Source: Hymenobacter sp. BT559 | Lineage (GTDB): Bacteria > Bacteroidota > Bacteroidia > Cytophagales > Hymenobacteraceae | DNA: 64,000 bases | Assembly: GCF_016427535.1 (NCBI RefSeq) | Contig: NZ_JAELXV010000001.1 | Location: 1,302,001 to 1,366,000, forward strand | Direction: 5' to 3' | Part shown: positions 8,829-17,149 of the stretch, piece by piece | How the letters are laid out: every line of letters begins with the position of its first letter | Position numbering within the stretch: the first letter of the stretch is position 1 | Position numbers and translations under genes: made by a program | Notes under the pieces: model-generated | Databases searched by the model: none | The model's input: only the letters and a program-made list of their open reading frames with translations | What the model was told of the DNA's origin: nothing

Positions 8829-9719
8829 CTAAGCCTTCTTAGGTACAGACAGCAGGTTCTTGCGCATGTAAGCGGCGCTCTGGGCGATGCTCTGGAAGGC
8901 ATCGCCTGCAAAATTCTCTTGCTCCATTACGGGGTGCTTGAGCCCCGCCGTGCCAGCGTAGGCCATGATGCTGCGGTAATCAATCGACCCGTTGCCCACC
9001 TCGGTGTTTAGCTCGCGATTGGCTTTGTCCATGTCCTTCACGTGCCAGAGCGGGAAGCGCTTGGGGTGGTCCTTTATCAGCTTGATGGGGTCTTGCCCAG
9101 ACCGCACTACCCAGTAGATATCCATTTCAAAGTCTACCAGGGCCGGGTCGGTTTCCTTGAGCAGCACGTCGTAAACGGTGGTGCCTTCGAGGGGCTTGAA
9201 TTCAAAATCGTGGTTGTGGTAACCTAGGCGCATGCCCGCGCTTTTGCACCGGGCACCCGCCGTGTTGAACTTGGCCGCCAGGGCCCGGCAGTCGGCCACC
9301 GTGGCGCGCAGCTTCTCATCCAGGTACGGCACAATGACGTACTGCTGGCCGCAAGCTTTGGCTGCCTCAATGGTAGCCATGAGCTGGGCCTCGTCGCCGC
9401 TCCGCAGAAAATTGCCCAGGTCGTAGTGCCCGCTGGGGGTGGTCAGGCCATTGCCCGCGAGCACGGCTTTAAACTCCGTGGGCTTCATGCCCCAGAAGTG
9501 CTTTTCGGGGCTGTAACCAAACGTTTCGACTTCTTGGTAGCCGGCTTTGGCTACTTTGGCCAGCACGCCTTTGGGGTCCTGGCCGATATACTCGCGCAGG
9601 GTATATAGTTGCAGGCCAGCCTTGTAGGGCGCGGGGGCGGCAAGTAGCAGCTCGGGCTGCAGGCAAGAAGCAGCGGCTAGCAAGCCAACTTGCTTCACAA
9701 AATCGCGGCGGTGGGTCAT
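8829..9719 (-). CDS. Tat-exported sugar phosphate isomerase/epimerase-like protein
   Basis: The 296-residue call begins at ATG 9719, where the N-terminus reads MTHRRDFVKQ, a twin-arginine signal followed by a hydrophobic stretch to LLLAAPAP. The body is an AP-endonuclease-2 type TIM barrel (LQLYTLRE, LGYHNHDFEF, LVDFEMDIYWV, HVKDMD), with the His/Glu/Asp residues expected to bind the divalent metal. Members of this family with Tat signals are common in Bacteroidota near glycoside hydrolases, where the substrate is rarely known. The frame stays open upstream to 9842, but that extension would bury the Tat signal and is not used. Confidence 0.8.
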   Translation of the reverse strand: MTHRRDFVKQVGLLAAASCLQPELLLAAPAPYKAGLQLYTLREYIGQDPKGVLAKVAKAGYQEVETFGYSPEKHFWGMKPTEFKAVLAGNGLTTPSGHYDLGNFLRSGDEAQLMATIEAAKACGQQYVIVPYLDEKLRATVADCRALAAKFNTAGARCKSAGMRLGYHNHDFEFKPLEGTTVYDVLLKETDPALVDFEMDIYWVVRSGQDPIKLIKDHPKRFPLWHVKDMDKANRELNTEVGNGSIDYRSIMAYAGTAGLKHPVMEQENFAGDAFQSIAQSAAYMRKNLLSVPKKA

Positions 9720-10312
9720 ACAGTGGGGAAAGAAGAGAAAAGGGTGGAAAAGCGGGGTTAGCGGCTGCGCGCATGAGCGCTGGCGGTGGTAGCCCAGCGC
9801 TTGGGGCTTAGCGTGCTTGCCTGTGTAGGCGCTGGGTAGCACCGACTGGTATTGCGGAGTAGGCGGCGATTAATTGCCGCTTTATAAAAGTGGGTAGGAA
9901 GCGCAAAGTACAGCTTTTTAAACCGAAGCCTAGGTGAAAGACTAAAATGGCCGAGCCTTACTAGCTAGCTCGCCAAGTGCCGTGGGCAAAAAGGGTGCCT
10001 CTTATTGCCCCGTAGGCTGTAGTAGCTGCGGGCTTCCTAAAAGCGGGAGGGGTGCAGTGGCATACCTAGGGAAAGCGGGTGGGCCCGCGAGTAGTGCCAA
10101 ACTGCTTGTGTCCAGAGCTTCGCAAACGGGAATAGCCGCCCTAATTCATGAGTTGCTGCCCCTTAGCCCCTCAGGTACTCCCGGCCGAAAGAGGTGCCCT
10201 AGGGGCTAAGGGTTAGGTGGCCAGGCGCTTACGGCGCCCCGCTCCGCGAAAGTTCGCCGCCCTTTGGGAGTACTTTAGCCGCCGCTACCTTTTCTCGTCG
10301 CTCTTCTCCTTC
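9720..10312. other. Divergent intergenic region with a 12-bp inverted repeat
   Basis: About 590 bases lie between the divergent isomerase-like and GH97 genes. cccttagcccct (10160-10171) and aggggctaaggg (10201-10212) form a perfect 12-base inverted repeat without a T tract. It may be an operator or mRNA leader structure ~100 bases before the GH97 start. Open frames here are Gly/Pro/Arg-rich and not convincing. Confidence 0.4.
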
Positions 10313-12172
10313 ATGAATATCTCCACTGCTTTCTCCTGGCTGCTGGCTGCGCAGCTGCTATCGGCCCCGGCGCTGCTGGCCCAAACCCGGCAGGAAACCA
10401 TTCTGAGCCCTGACAAGCGCCTGGCCTTAACGGTCTTTTTCACCGGCGACCAGCTGCAGTATAAAGTCATGTTTCGGGGCAAGCCGGTCATCGAGCCATC
10501 GGCCTTGGGGTTGCAGCTGGGTTCGCGGGTGGTGGGCCGGGGGCAGGCGTTTGGCCAGGTGCAGCGCACCAGCGTCGTCGAAACCTACCCTTGGCGCGGG
10601 GTGCACAGCAAGGCCACAAATGCCTACAACCAAGCAAGCTTGCCCGTTACGCCCGCGGCCCCGGCCGCAGCCTTTCGCCTAGAGGCCCGGGTGTTCAACG
10701 ACGGCGTGGCGTGGCGCTACGTGGTGCCGCAGGCGGGGCAGGACCCAGTACGCGCCGACAACACGGAGTTTGCTATTCCGGCGGGCAGCAGCGTGTGGAG
10801 CCAGCCCGACATTGTCAACTATGAGGGCCGCTATCAGCCGCAGGCTATTGAGGCGGTGCCCTTGGGCCAGTTGGCGGGGCCGCCGCTCACCGTGGTGCTG
10901 CCGGGGCGGCAGGGCTACCTGGCTATTACCGAAGGGGGGCTTACGGATTTTGCTGGCATGTCGCTGGTCGCCAGTGGCCCGCGCGTGTTCAAAGCCAATT
11001 TGAAGGGGGCCGTAGCCACCGGTGCTACGATCGAAACGCCTTGGCGCATTGTGGAGGTAGGGGCGGACCTAAACACGCTGGTGAACTGCGATATTGTGCC
11101 CAACGTGTCGCCCAAGCCCGATGCCCGTTTATTTCCGCAGGGCTTGGCCACGCCCTGGGTCCAGCCCGGCCGCAGCGTGTGGTCGTGGCTCTCGGGCAAC
11201 CGGGCCGTGACGTTCGAAAACATGAAGCGGTTTTCTCAGTGGGCGGGGCAGCTGGGCTTCGAATATAACCTAGTAGACGAGGGCTGGAGCCGCTGGAACG
11301 ACGGTGGCAAAGACCCCTGGACCCTGATGCAGGAGCTAGTGACGTACTCGGCGGCTCAGCACGTAAAGGTGTGGGTGTGGAAAGCCTATTCCGACCACGA
11401 CGGCACTCCCGGCTTGCAGCAGGCCGCCGCGCGGCAGGCCTTTTTTCGCCACTGCCGCGATATCGGCGTGGCAGGCGTGAAGATTGACTTCTTCAACGGT
11501 GAATCGCAGGAGGTCATAAAGTTTTACCAGGCCGCCCTGCGCGAGGCCGCCGAGCTGCACTTGCTGCTGGATTTTCACGGGGCCAACAAGCCGACCGGCG
11601 AGTCGCGCACCTGGCCCAACGAGCTGTCGCGGGAGGGGGTGCGGGGCCTGGAAAGCGAAAAAGTGTGGCCCGCGCACGACGCGGCTCTGCCGTTTACGCG
11701 CTACCTAGCCGGCCACGGCGACTACACGCCCCTCACCTTTGGGCCCCTCGGCCAAGGCTCCACGCTGGCGTACCAAGTTGCCACGATGGCTACGTTTACC
11801 TCGCCTTTTTTGTGCGTGGCCGCCAACCCCGAAGACATCCTGACCAGCCCCGCCTGGGAGCTTATTACCAGCATTCCGACCGAGTGGGACGAAACCATCG
11901 TGCTGCCCCAGAGCGCAATAGGGGGCCTTTCGCTGCTGGCCCGCCGCCGGGGCACCACCTGGTACCTAGCGGCGCTGAATGGGACGGCGGCCCAGCAAGT
12001 GCCCGTTAAGCTCGCCTTCTTGGGCAAGGGCAGCTACCAGGCCCTGACGCTGGCCGATAGCTCAGAAGCGCCGGCTGCGCCCAATATCAAGCGCGCCACC
12101 GTCACGTCGCAGGTCTCCCTCACCTTATCCCTGCAAGCGGGCGGGGGCTACCTAGGTATCTTCCGCAAATAG
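10313..12172 (+). CDS. GH97 alpha-glycosidase
   Basis: The ATG at 10313 gives a signal peptide (MNISTAFSWLLAAQLL… to ALLAQ) and a 619-residue protein with the full GH97 order. An N-terminal beta-supersandwich comes first (LSPDKRLALTVFF…), then the barrel with NLVDEGWSRW, GVKIDFFNGESQE, LLLDFHGANKPTGESRTWPN and a C-terminal beta domain. The Asp in KIDFF corresponds to the nucleophile position of retaining GH97 enzymes (alpha-galactosidase branch) rather than the inverting SusB branch. Substrate preference is therefore more likely alpha-galactoside, but this is inference. It is probably periplasmic, and the window has no SusCD partner for it. Confidence 0.9.
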   Translation: MNISTAFSWLLAAQLLSAPALLAQTRQETILSPDKRLALTVFFTGDQLQYKVMFRGKPVIEPSALGLQLGSRVVGRGQAFGQVQRTSVVETYPWRGVHSKATNAYNQASLPVTPAAPAAAFRLEARVFNDGVAWRYVVPQAGQDPVRADNTEFAIPAGSSVWSQPDIVNYEGRYQPQAIEAVPLGQLAGPPLTVVLPGRQGYLAITEGGLTDFAGMSLVASGPRVFKANLKGAVATGATIETPWRIVEVGADLNTLVNCDIVPNVSPKPDARLFPQGLATPWVQPGRSVWSWLSGNRAVTFENMKRFSQWAGQLGFEYNLVDEGWSRWNDGGKDPWTLMQELVTYSAAQHVKVWVWKAYSDHDGTPGLQQAAARQAFFRHCRDIGVAGVKIDFFNGESQEVIKFYQAALREAAELHLLLDFHGANKPTGESRTWPNELSREGVRGLESEKVWPAHDAALPFTRYLAGHGDYTPLTFGPLGQGSTLAYQVATMATFTSPFLCVAANPEDILTSPAWELITSIPTEWDETIVLPQSAIGGLSLLARRRGTTWYLAALNGTAAQQVPVKLAFLGKGSYQALTLADSSEAPAAPNIKRATVTSQVSLTLSLQAGGGYLGIFRK

Positions 12173-12216
12173 CCAGGGGCCGCCCTATTTGATGAGCCTA
12201 GGACTAGCCTAGGTTC

Positions 12217-12238
12217 CTGAGAGCTACCAAGCTCTCAG
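12217..12238. terminator. Hairpin between convergent genes
   Basis: ctgagagct (12217-12225) pairs perfectly with agctctcag (12230-12238) around acca. It lies between the GH97 stop and the stop codon of the convergent reductase, which it overlaps. No T tract is present, so terminator activity is uncertain. Confidence 0.4.
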
Positions 12239-13317
12239 CGGCCGGCGTTGGGAAAAGCCCGCTTATACGGTGTTGGCACGGGGGCATCGGCGTGCAGTTC
12301 GGTAGCCGCCCGTAGCGGGAAGTAGGGGTCGCGCAGCAGTTCTCGCGCTAGCACCACGAGGTCGGCCTGGCCGTTGGCAATTAGCTCGTTGGCCTGCTGG
12401 GGCGTGGTAATGAGGCCCACGGCGCCAGTCAAAATACCGGTGTCGGCTTTTAGTTGCTCGGCGTAGGGTACTTGGTACAGGGGCACTACTTTGGCCCGGT
12501 CGGGTGCGCTAAACCCACCGGCCGAGGCCGTAACCACGTCTACTCCGTGCTGTTGCAGCACAGTCACCAGCCGCACCGAATCGGCCAGGTGCCAAGCGTG
12601 CTCTTCGTCCGAAAAATCGACGGCCGAAAGCCGCACCAGCAGCGGCATTCCGTCGGGAATGACGGCCCGCACCGCATCTACTACTTCGAGTAGCAGCCGA
12701 ATGCGGTTTTCGAAGCTGCCGCCGTAGGCGTCGAGGCGCTGGTTGGCAAGCGCCGAGTAAAACTGGTGAAACAGGTAGCCGTGGCCTGCGTGCAGCTCAA
12801 TGGCATCGAAGCCTGCCTGCACGGCCCGCGTGGCCGCCTGCGCAAACTCGGCTACCAGGGTAGTTATTTCGGAGAGGGTCAGTACCTCGGCCGTATGCTG
12901 CTTATCGAGCGACACGGCCGAGGCGCTTTTGGTAACCCAGCCCCCGTCGGCGGGCGGTAGGTAATGAAACCCTGCTGTGGGGTGCGCGTGGCTGCCCTTG
13001 CCGCCTGCGTGCCACAGCTGCACGGCTATCTTGGCTCCTTGGGCCTGCACAAACTGTACGATTGGCTGCCAAGCCGCCACCTGTGCTTCGTTCCACAAGC
13101 CGGTGTCGAACAACGTATTGCGGCCTTCGGGCGAGACGGCTGTGGCCTCCGTAATCACTAGGCCTACCCCGCCCACTGCCCGGCTGCCTAGGTGCACCAG
13201 ATGCCAGGCGCCGACCAGGCCATCGGGGCTGAGGTACTGCTGCATGGGCGACATGACCAACCGGTTTTTCAGTAGTAAGCTGCGAACCTGGAGCGGCGAA
13301 AACAAGGGGACGTTCAT
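12235..13317 (-). CDS. Old yellow enzyme family NAD(P)H:flavin oxidoreductase (YqjM/NamA-like)
   Basis: This 360-residue FMN-binding TIM barrel matches the YqjM-like class by length and by motifs. These include LLLKNRLVMSPMQQY near the N-terminus, AVQLWHAGGKG, the substrate-binding IELHAGHGYLFHQF with two His, the NQRLDAYGGSFENRIR signature, and phosphate-binding residues near the C-terminus (ILTGAVGLI). Such enzymes reduce activated C=C bonds of enones and nitro compounds with NADPH and take part in electrophile detoxification. The first-shell Cys of YqjM (PMC) is replaced by Gln (PMQ), which may shift redox tuning. It is cytoplasmic and monocistronic. Confidence 0.88.
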   Translation of the reverse strand: MNVPLFSPLQVRSLLLKNRLVMSPMQQYLSPDGLVGAWHLVHLGSRAVGGVGLVITEATAVSPEGRNTLFDTGLWNEAQVAAWQPIVQFVQAQGAKIAVQLWHAGGKGSHAHPTAGFHYLPPADGGWVTKSASAVSLDKQHTAEVLTLSEITTLVAEFAQAATRAVQAGFDAIELHAGHGYLFHQFYSALANQRLDAYGGSFENRIRLLLEVVDAVRAVIPDGMPLLVRLSAVDFSDEEHAWHLADSVRLVTVLQQHGVDVVTASAGGFSAPDRAKVVPLYQVPYAEQLKADTGILTGAVGLITTPQQANELIANGQADLVVLARELLRDPYFPLRAATELHADAPVPTPYKRAFPNAGR

Positions 13318-13559
13318 GTATGGAGGAGTAAGGGGAGGGGCACTGCATTGGCGAACGAGTGCTGACGCCAGCTTTAGGCACGCAATCCCGAGTCGCTTTT
13401 CTTAGCTAGCAGTCGCCAGCAGCGCGCATACTCCTGCAAACCTAAGGAGCCTATAGGGCTAGCCTAGCGGTAAAAAAGCTGGAATAAACGGTACTTTTAA
13501 GGCAGAAGAGCTTGCCGTTGGCTGCTCCACCCGACGCGCGGGCGTATTTCGCGGCCCTT

Positions 13560-15836
13560 ATGCACTTGCGTACTTTTCTACTCGCCCTAGGTCTGCTGGG
13601 AGCGCTACCTGCCGCCCGGGCCGAGCCCATTGCCCCGCTACTAGCGCCGGCTGAGGCTGGCCGGCTGCGGGCCCAGCTGTGGCGCACCCCGGCGGGCCCG
13701 GTTCGCCTGCGCTTGCTGTTGCAGCTGGCCAACGACCTGCTGGCCCGGCACGAGGAGCAGGAAACCCCTCTTGATAGTGCGGCGGTGTATGGGCAACAGG
13801 CCTTGGCGCTGAGCACTCAGTTGACCGACCCGGCCGGCCACATTCGCAGCCTGTATGTGCTGGGCCAGCTACCTAGGGCGGGTAGCGCGGCCGATACCAC
13901 CGGCCGGGCTTTGCTGCGCCAAGGCCTGGCGCTAAGCCAGCAGGCGCGTAGCCCAGCGCTCGAAGCAGCCGGCTGGTTTTACCTGGCCAATAGCTACCCA
14001 CGCACCAAGGCTGGGCTGCCGCGCAAGCTGGCCGACTACGCCCGCGCCGCCGTCCTATTTGCGCAGGCTAAGCGCCCGCTAGAGCACGCCTACGTGCTAA
14101 AAACCATGGCCGATATGCACTTGCTGCAAGGCCACTCGGGGCAGGCCGAGCAAGAATTGCTGCACGTGCTGGCCTTGTACCGCGCCGCCGGCCACCGCGA
14201 GTTGCACTATACCTACGACCTACTGCGCGGCGCCACCCGGCAGGTGGGCAACTACCAAGCGGCCCTACGCTACAGCCTGGCCGCCGTGGAGAGCGCCCAG
14301 GCCACTCGCGATACCACGTTGCTAGATTACTTATACAGCAACGTGGCCAGCATTTATAAGGAGCTGCAACAGCCCACCCAAGCCCTGGCCTACTACCAGC
14401 GGGCCCTGCAGCACGCTCGCCAGCGGCAGGTGCCGGCCGGCATCGTGAGCACGAGCGCTGCCATCAGCCGCATTTTGCTGAGCCAGCACCGGCCGGCGCA
14501 GGCGCTACGGTTTTTGCAGGCCTCGGCCGGCGCTTATCAGGCCGCGAGCCCAGGGGTGTACTTGCGGGGCCTCGTGGAGTGCTACGTGGCCCTAGGGCAA
14601 TATGCGGCGGCCGAGCGCAGCTTGCGGCCGCTGCTGGCCCAGGCCGCGCAGCCCGCCACCAGCGACATGGACCGCATGAATGCTCACCTGGCGTCGGGCC
14701 GGTTTTACCTGGCGGCTGGGCGCTATGCCGAGGCGCGCCCGCACTTGCAGCAGGCGCTGCGGCTGTGCCAGTCGGCGGGCTTTCTGCTGCAAGCGGCTAG
14801 CCTGCACCAATTACTGTTTCGGGCCGACTCGGCGCAGGGGCGGTTTCCGGCGGCCATCGCGCACCTGCAGCAATACAAGCGCCTGAACGACTCGGTCTTC
14901 AATGCTGCCCGTCACCAGCAGCTGGCTAGTCTTCAGATTCAGTACGACACTCGCCAGAAGGAGCAAAATATTGCCCTGCTCACCAAGCAGAGCCTCTTGC
15001 AGCAGGCGCGCCTGCATCAGCGCGAGCAGCAGCGCAACGCCTTGCTGGTGGGGGCCGGGCTGCTGCTGCTGTTGCTGGGGCTGGGCTACAACCGCTACCG
15101 CCTCAAGCAGCGCAGCAACCGCCAGCTGCGCGCCCAGCAGGCCGAGATAGCGCAGCACAGCCAGGACCTGGCCCGCCTACTAGCCGAGCAGCGCGCGCTG
15201 CTGACCGAGAAGGAATGGATGCTGCGCGAGATTCACCACCGCGTCAAGAATAATCTGCAAGTAATCGGTAGCCTGCTGCATACCCAGGCCGATTATTCGG
15301 CTGAGCCCGCCACCCTGGCCGCCCTCGAGCAAAGCCAGCACCGGGTACAGGCCATGGCCTTGCTGCACCAGCACCTCTACCAGGCCGACCGCGTGGGCTG
15401 GGTGCCGCTGCCTGCCTACGTGCAGGAGCTAGCCATGCACCTGCTTGATGCTTTCGATGCCGCGGGCCGCGTGCGCCTGCACCTCGACCTAGCCCCGCTG
15501 GCCCTGCCCGTTGCCACCGCCACGCCCCTAGGGCTGGCGCTCAATGAGCTGCTCATCAATGCGCTGAAGCATGCCTTCGCCCCCAGCCAGGCGGGCACGC
15601 TTACGCTCACCGGCCAACAGCTCACGCCCCCCACCTACCTGCTCAGCCTGGCCGACGACGGCCGAGGCCTACCGCCCGATTTTGACCCCAGCCATGCCCA
15701 GACGCTGGGCCTCACGCTGGTGACGGGCCTCAGCCGCCAGCTCGACGGCGAGTTTGTGCTGCTGCCTAACCCCGCCGGCCGGGGCACGGTGGCCCGGCTG
15801 CGCTTTGCGCTGCCCAGCCTCGCAGTTGAAGAGTAA
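13560..15836 (+). CDS. TPR-containing sensor histidine kinase (HisKA_2 type)
   Basis: The ATG at 13560 gives a clean signal peptide (MHLRTFLLALGLLGALPAARA). About 400 residues of tetratricopeptide-like helical repeats follow in the periplasm, then a transmembrane segment (LLVGAGLLLLLLGLGY, near residue 500) and a coiled coil. The HisKA_2 dimerisation domain comes next (REIHHRVKNNLQ, with the phospho-accepting His near residue 560), followed by an HATPase_c domain (LNELLINALKHAF, DDGRGLP). Kinases of this architecture are common in Cytophagales and usually pair with a response regulator, but none is adjacent, so this is an orphan. An upstream TTG at 13512 would only lengthen the N-terminus ahead of the signal peptide. 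Confidence 0.88.
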   Translation: MHLRTFLLALGLLGALPAARAEPIAPLLAPAEAGRLRAQLWRTPAGPVRLRLLLQLANDLLARHEEQETPLDSAAVYGQQALALSTQLTDPAGHIRSLYVLGQLPRAGSAADTTGRALLRQGLALSQQARSPALEAAGWFYLANSYPRTKAGLPRKLADYARAAVLFAQAKRPLEHAYVLKTMADMHLLQGHSGQAEQELLHVLALYRAAGHRELHYTYDLLRGATRQVGNYQAALRYSLAAVESAQATRDTTLLDYLYSNVASIYKELQQPTQALAYYQRALQHARQRQVPAGIVSTSAAISRILLSQHRPAQALRFLQASAGAYQAASPGVYLRGLVECYVALGQYAAAERSLRPLLAQAAQPATSDMDRMNAHLASGRFYLAAGRYAEARPHLQQALRLCQSAGFLLQAASLHQLLFRADSAQGRFPAAIAHLQQYKRLNDSVFNAARHQQLASLQIQYDTRQKEQNIALLTKQSLLQQARLHQREQQRNALLVGAGLLLLLLGLGYNRYRLKQRSNRQLRAQQAEIAQHSQDLARLLAEQRALLTEKEWMLREIHHRVKNNLQVIGSLLHTQADYSAEPATLAALEQSQHRVQAMALLHQHLYQADRVGWVPLPAYVQELAMHLLDAFDAAGRVRLHLDLAPLALPVATATPLGLALNELLINALKHAFAPSQAGTLTLTGQQLTPPTYLLSLADDGRGLPPDFDPSHAQTLGLTLVTGLSRQLDGEFVLLPNPAGRGTVARLRFALPSLAVEE

Positions 15837-15866
15837 AACTGCTAACCATACAGATGAGCGTCATGC

Positions 15867-15950
15867 AGCGCGTAGCGAAGCATCTCGCGTGGCGTAGTAG
15901 ACCTAGGCGTTAGATATTACTGCGCCACGCGAGATGCTTCGCTACGCGCT
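15867..15950. repeat. 28-bp perfect inverted repeat, REP-like element
   Basis: The left arm 15867-15894 and right arm 15923-15950 are exact reverse complements over 28 bases (core tagcgaagcatctcgcgtgg). They continue inwards with one mismatch around a loop containing CCTAGG. The core resembles palindromic intergenic elements I remember as recurring in Hymenobacter genomes. It lies between two plus-strand genes, 30 bases after the kinase stop. It could act as a terminator or mRNA stabiliser; it has no T tract. Confidence 0.7.
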
Positions 15951-16130
15951 ACATGGCGTTCTTACTTATAAATGTAGCCGCGGTAAAATCCGCTGATAGT
16001 ACTGGGAAAGCCGGTTTTTTTACCGTTTGGCGCCCTAGGGGGCCGGGTAGTTTTGCAGGGCCAGAGCCATTGCGCCACGCATGGGGCGGGTCGCCTGGCT
16101 AGTGTTTCACCTCTCTTACTACGCAGCGCT

Positions 16131-16952
16131 ATGCCTAAAATCACGGTACAAGACGGCACCGAAATCTACTACAAAGATTGGGGCACGGGTCAGCCTCTGT
16201 TCTTCCACCACGGCTGGCCGCTTTCCAGCGACGACTGGGATGCGCAACTCATGTTTTTCCTCACCAAGGGCTACCGCGTGATTGCCCACGACCGCCGTGG
16301 GCACGGCCGCTCGTCGCAGGCCCCGGGCGGGCACGACATGGACACCTACGCGGCCGACGTAGCCGAGCTGACGGCCCACCTCGACCTGAAGGACGCTGTG
16401 CACATCGGCCACTCTACGGGCGGCGGTGAAGCCATTCACTACGCGGCCCGCGCCGAGCCTGGCCGCGTGGCCAAGGTGGTACTCATCAGCGCCGTAACGC
16501 CTCTGATGGTGCAAGGCCCCACTAACCCCGACGGCGTACCCATGTCGGTATTCGACGAAATCCGCGAGGGCACGGCCACCAACCGCGCGCAGTATTTCAC
16601 CGATTTCTCTATCCCCTTCTACGGCTTCAACCGCGAGGGTGCCAACGTGAAGCCGGGCCTGCGCGACAACTGGTTTCGGCAGGGCATGAGCGGCGGGGCC
16701 AACGCCCACTACTACGGCATTGCCGCCTTCTCAGAAACCGACTTCACCGACGACCTCACCAGCGTAGACATTCCGGTGCTAGTGTTGCACGGCGAAGACG
16801 ACCAAATCGTGCCCTTCCAAGTAGCTGCCGCCAAAGCCATCAAGCTGCTCAAGCACGGCAAGCTGATTGCCTACCCCGGCTTCCCCCATGGCATGCCCGC
16901 CACCGAGGCCGCAACCATTAACGCTGATTTGCTAGCGTTTATCAAAGAATAG
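16131..16952 (+). CDS. Alpha/beta hydrolase, non-heme chloroperoxidase-like
   Basis: The 273-residue call begins at ATG 16131 (MPKITVQDGTEIYYKDWG), the usual start of this family. The oxyanion region HGWPLSSDDW, the nucleophile elbow GHSTGGG (Ser), the acid Asp in LHGEDDQIVPF and the His in GFPHGMP make a complete catalytic triad. Relatives are annotated as cofactor-free haloperoxidases or esterases, and the natural substrate is normally unknown. It is cytoplasmic and monocistronic, followed by a good terminator. Confidence 0.9.
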   Translation: MPKITVQDGTEIYYKDWGTGQPLFFHHGWPLSSDDWDAQLMFFLTKGYRVIAHDRRGHGRSSQAPGGHDMDTYAADVAELTAHLDLKDAVHIGHSTGGGEAIHYAARAEPGRVAKVVLISAVTPLMVQGPTNPDGVPMSVFDEIREGTATNRAQYFTDFSIPFYGFNREGANVKPGLRDNWFRQGMSGGANAHYYGIAAFSETDFTDDLTSVDIPVLVLHGEDDQIVPFQVAAAKAIKLLKHGKLIAYPGFPHGMPATEAATINADLLAFIKE

Positions 16953-16976
16953 AAAACAAGCCAATTGCTAATCGAC

Positions 16977-17007
16977 AAGAGCTGCCTCGTCGCCGGGGCA
17001 GCTCTTT
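16977..17007 (+). terminator. Intrinsic terminator
   Basis: aagagctgcc (16977-16986) pairs perfectly with ggcagctctt (16997-17006), then T. It lies 24 bases downstream of the chloroperoxidase-like gene. Confidence 0.75.
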
Positions 17008-17032
17008 CGCGTTGGTGCTAACGGAGCGCTAA

Positions 17033-17149
17033 GCAGTAGCTTGGACTTTGTAGTCCGAGTGCGAGCCTAGCGAGCAGACAGCCCTAGGGTCGTTCGCAGG
17101 CTCAATGCTCGCTACGCTCGCGCTCGGACTGCAAAGTTCAAGCTACTGC
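17033..17149. repeat. 44-bp imperfect inverted repeat between convergent genes
   Basis: Arms 17033-17076 and 17106-17149 are reverse complements with about four mismatches (outer part gcagtagcttgg, inner part gcgagc…gcgagca). The right arm ends one base before the stop codon of the convergent sigma-54 activator gene. The hairpin would be long and stable in either transcript. I read it as a dispersed intergenic repeat that may double as a terminator. Confidence 0.7.
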
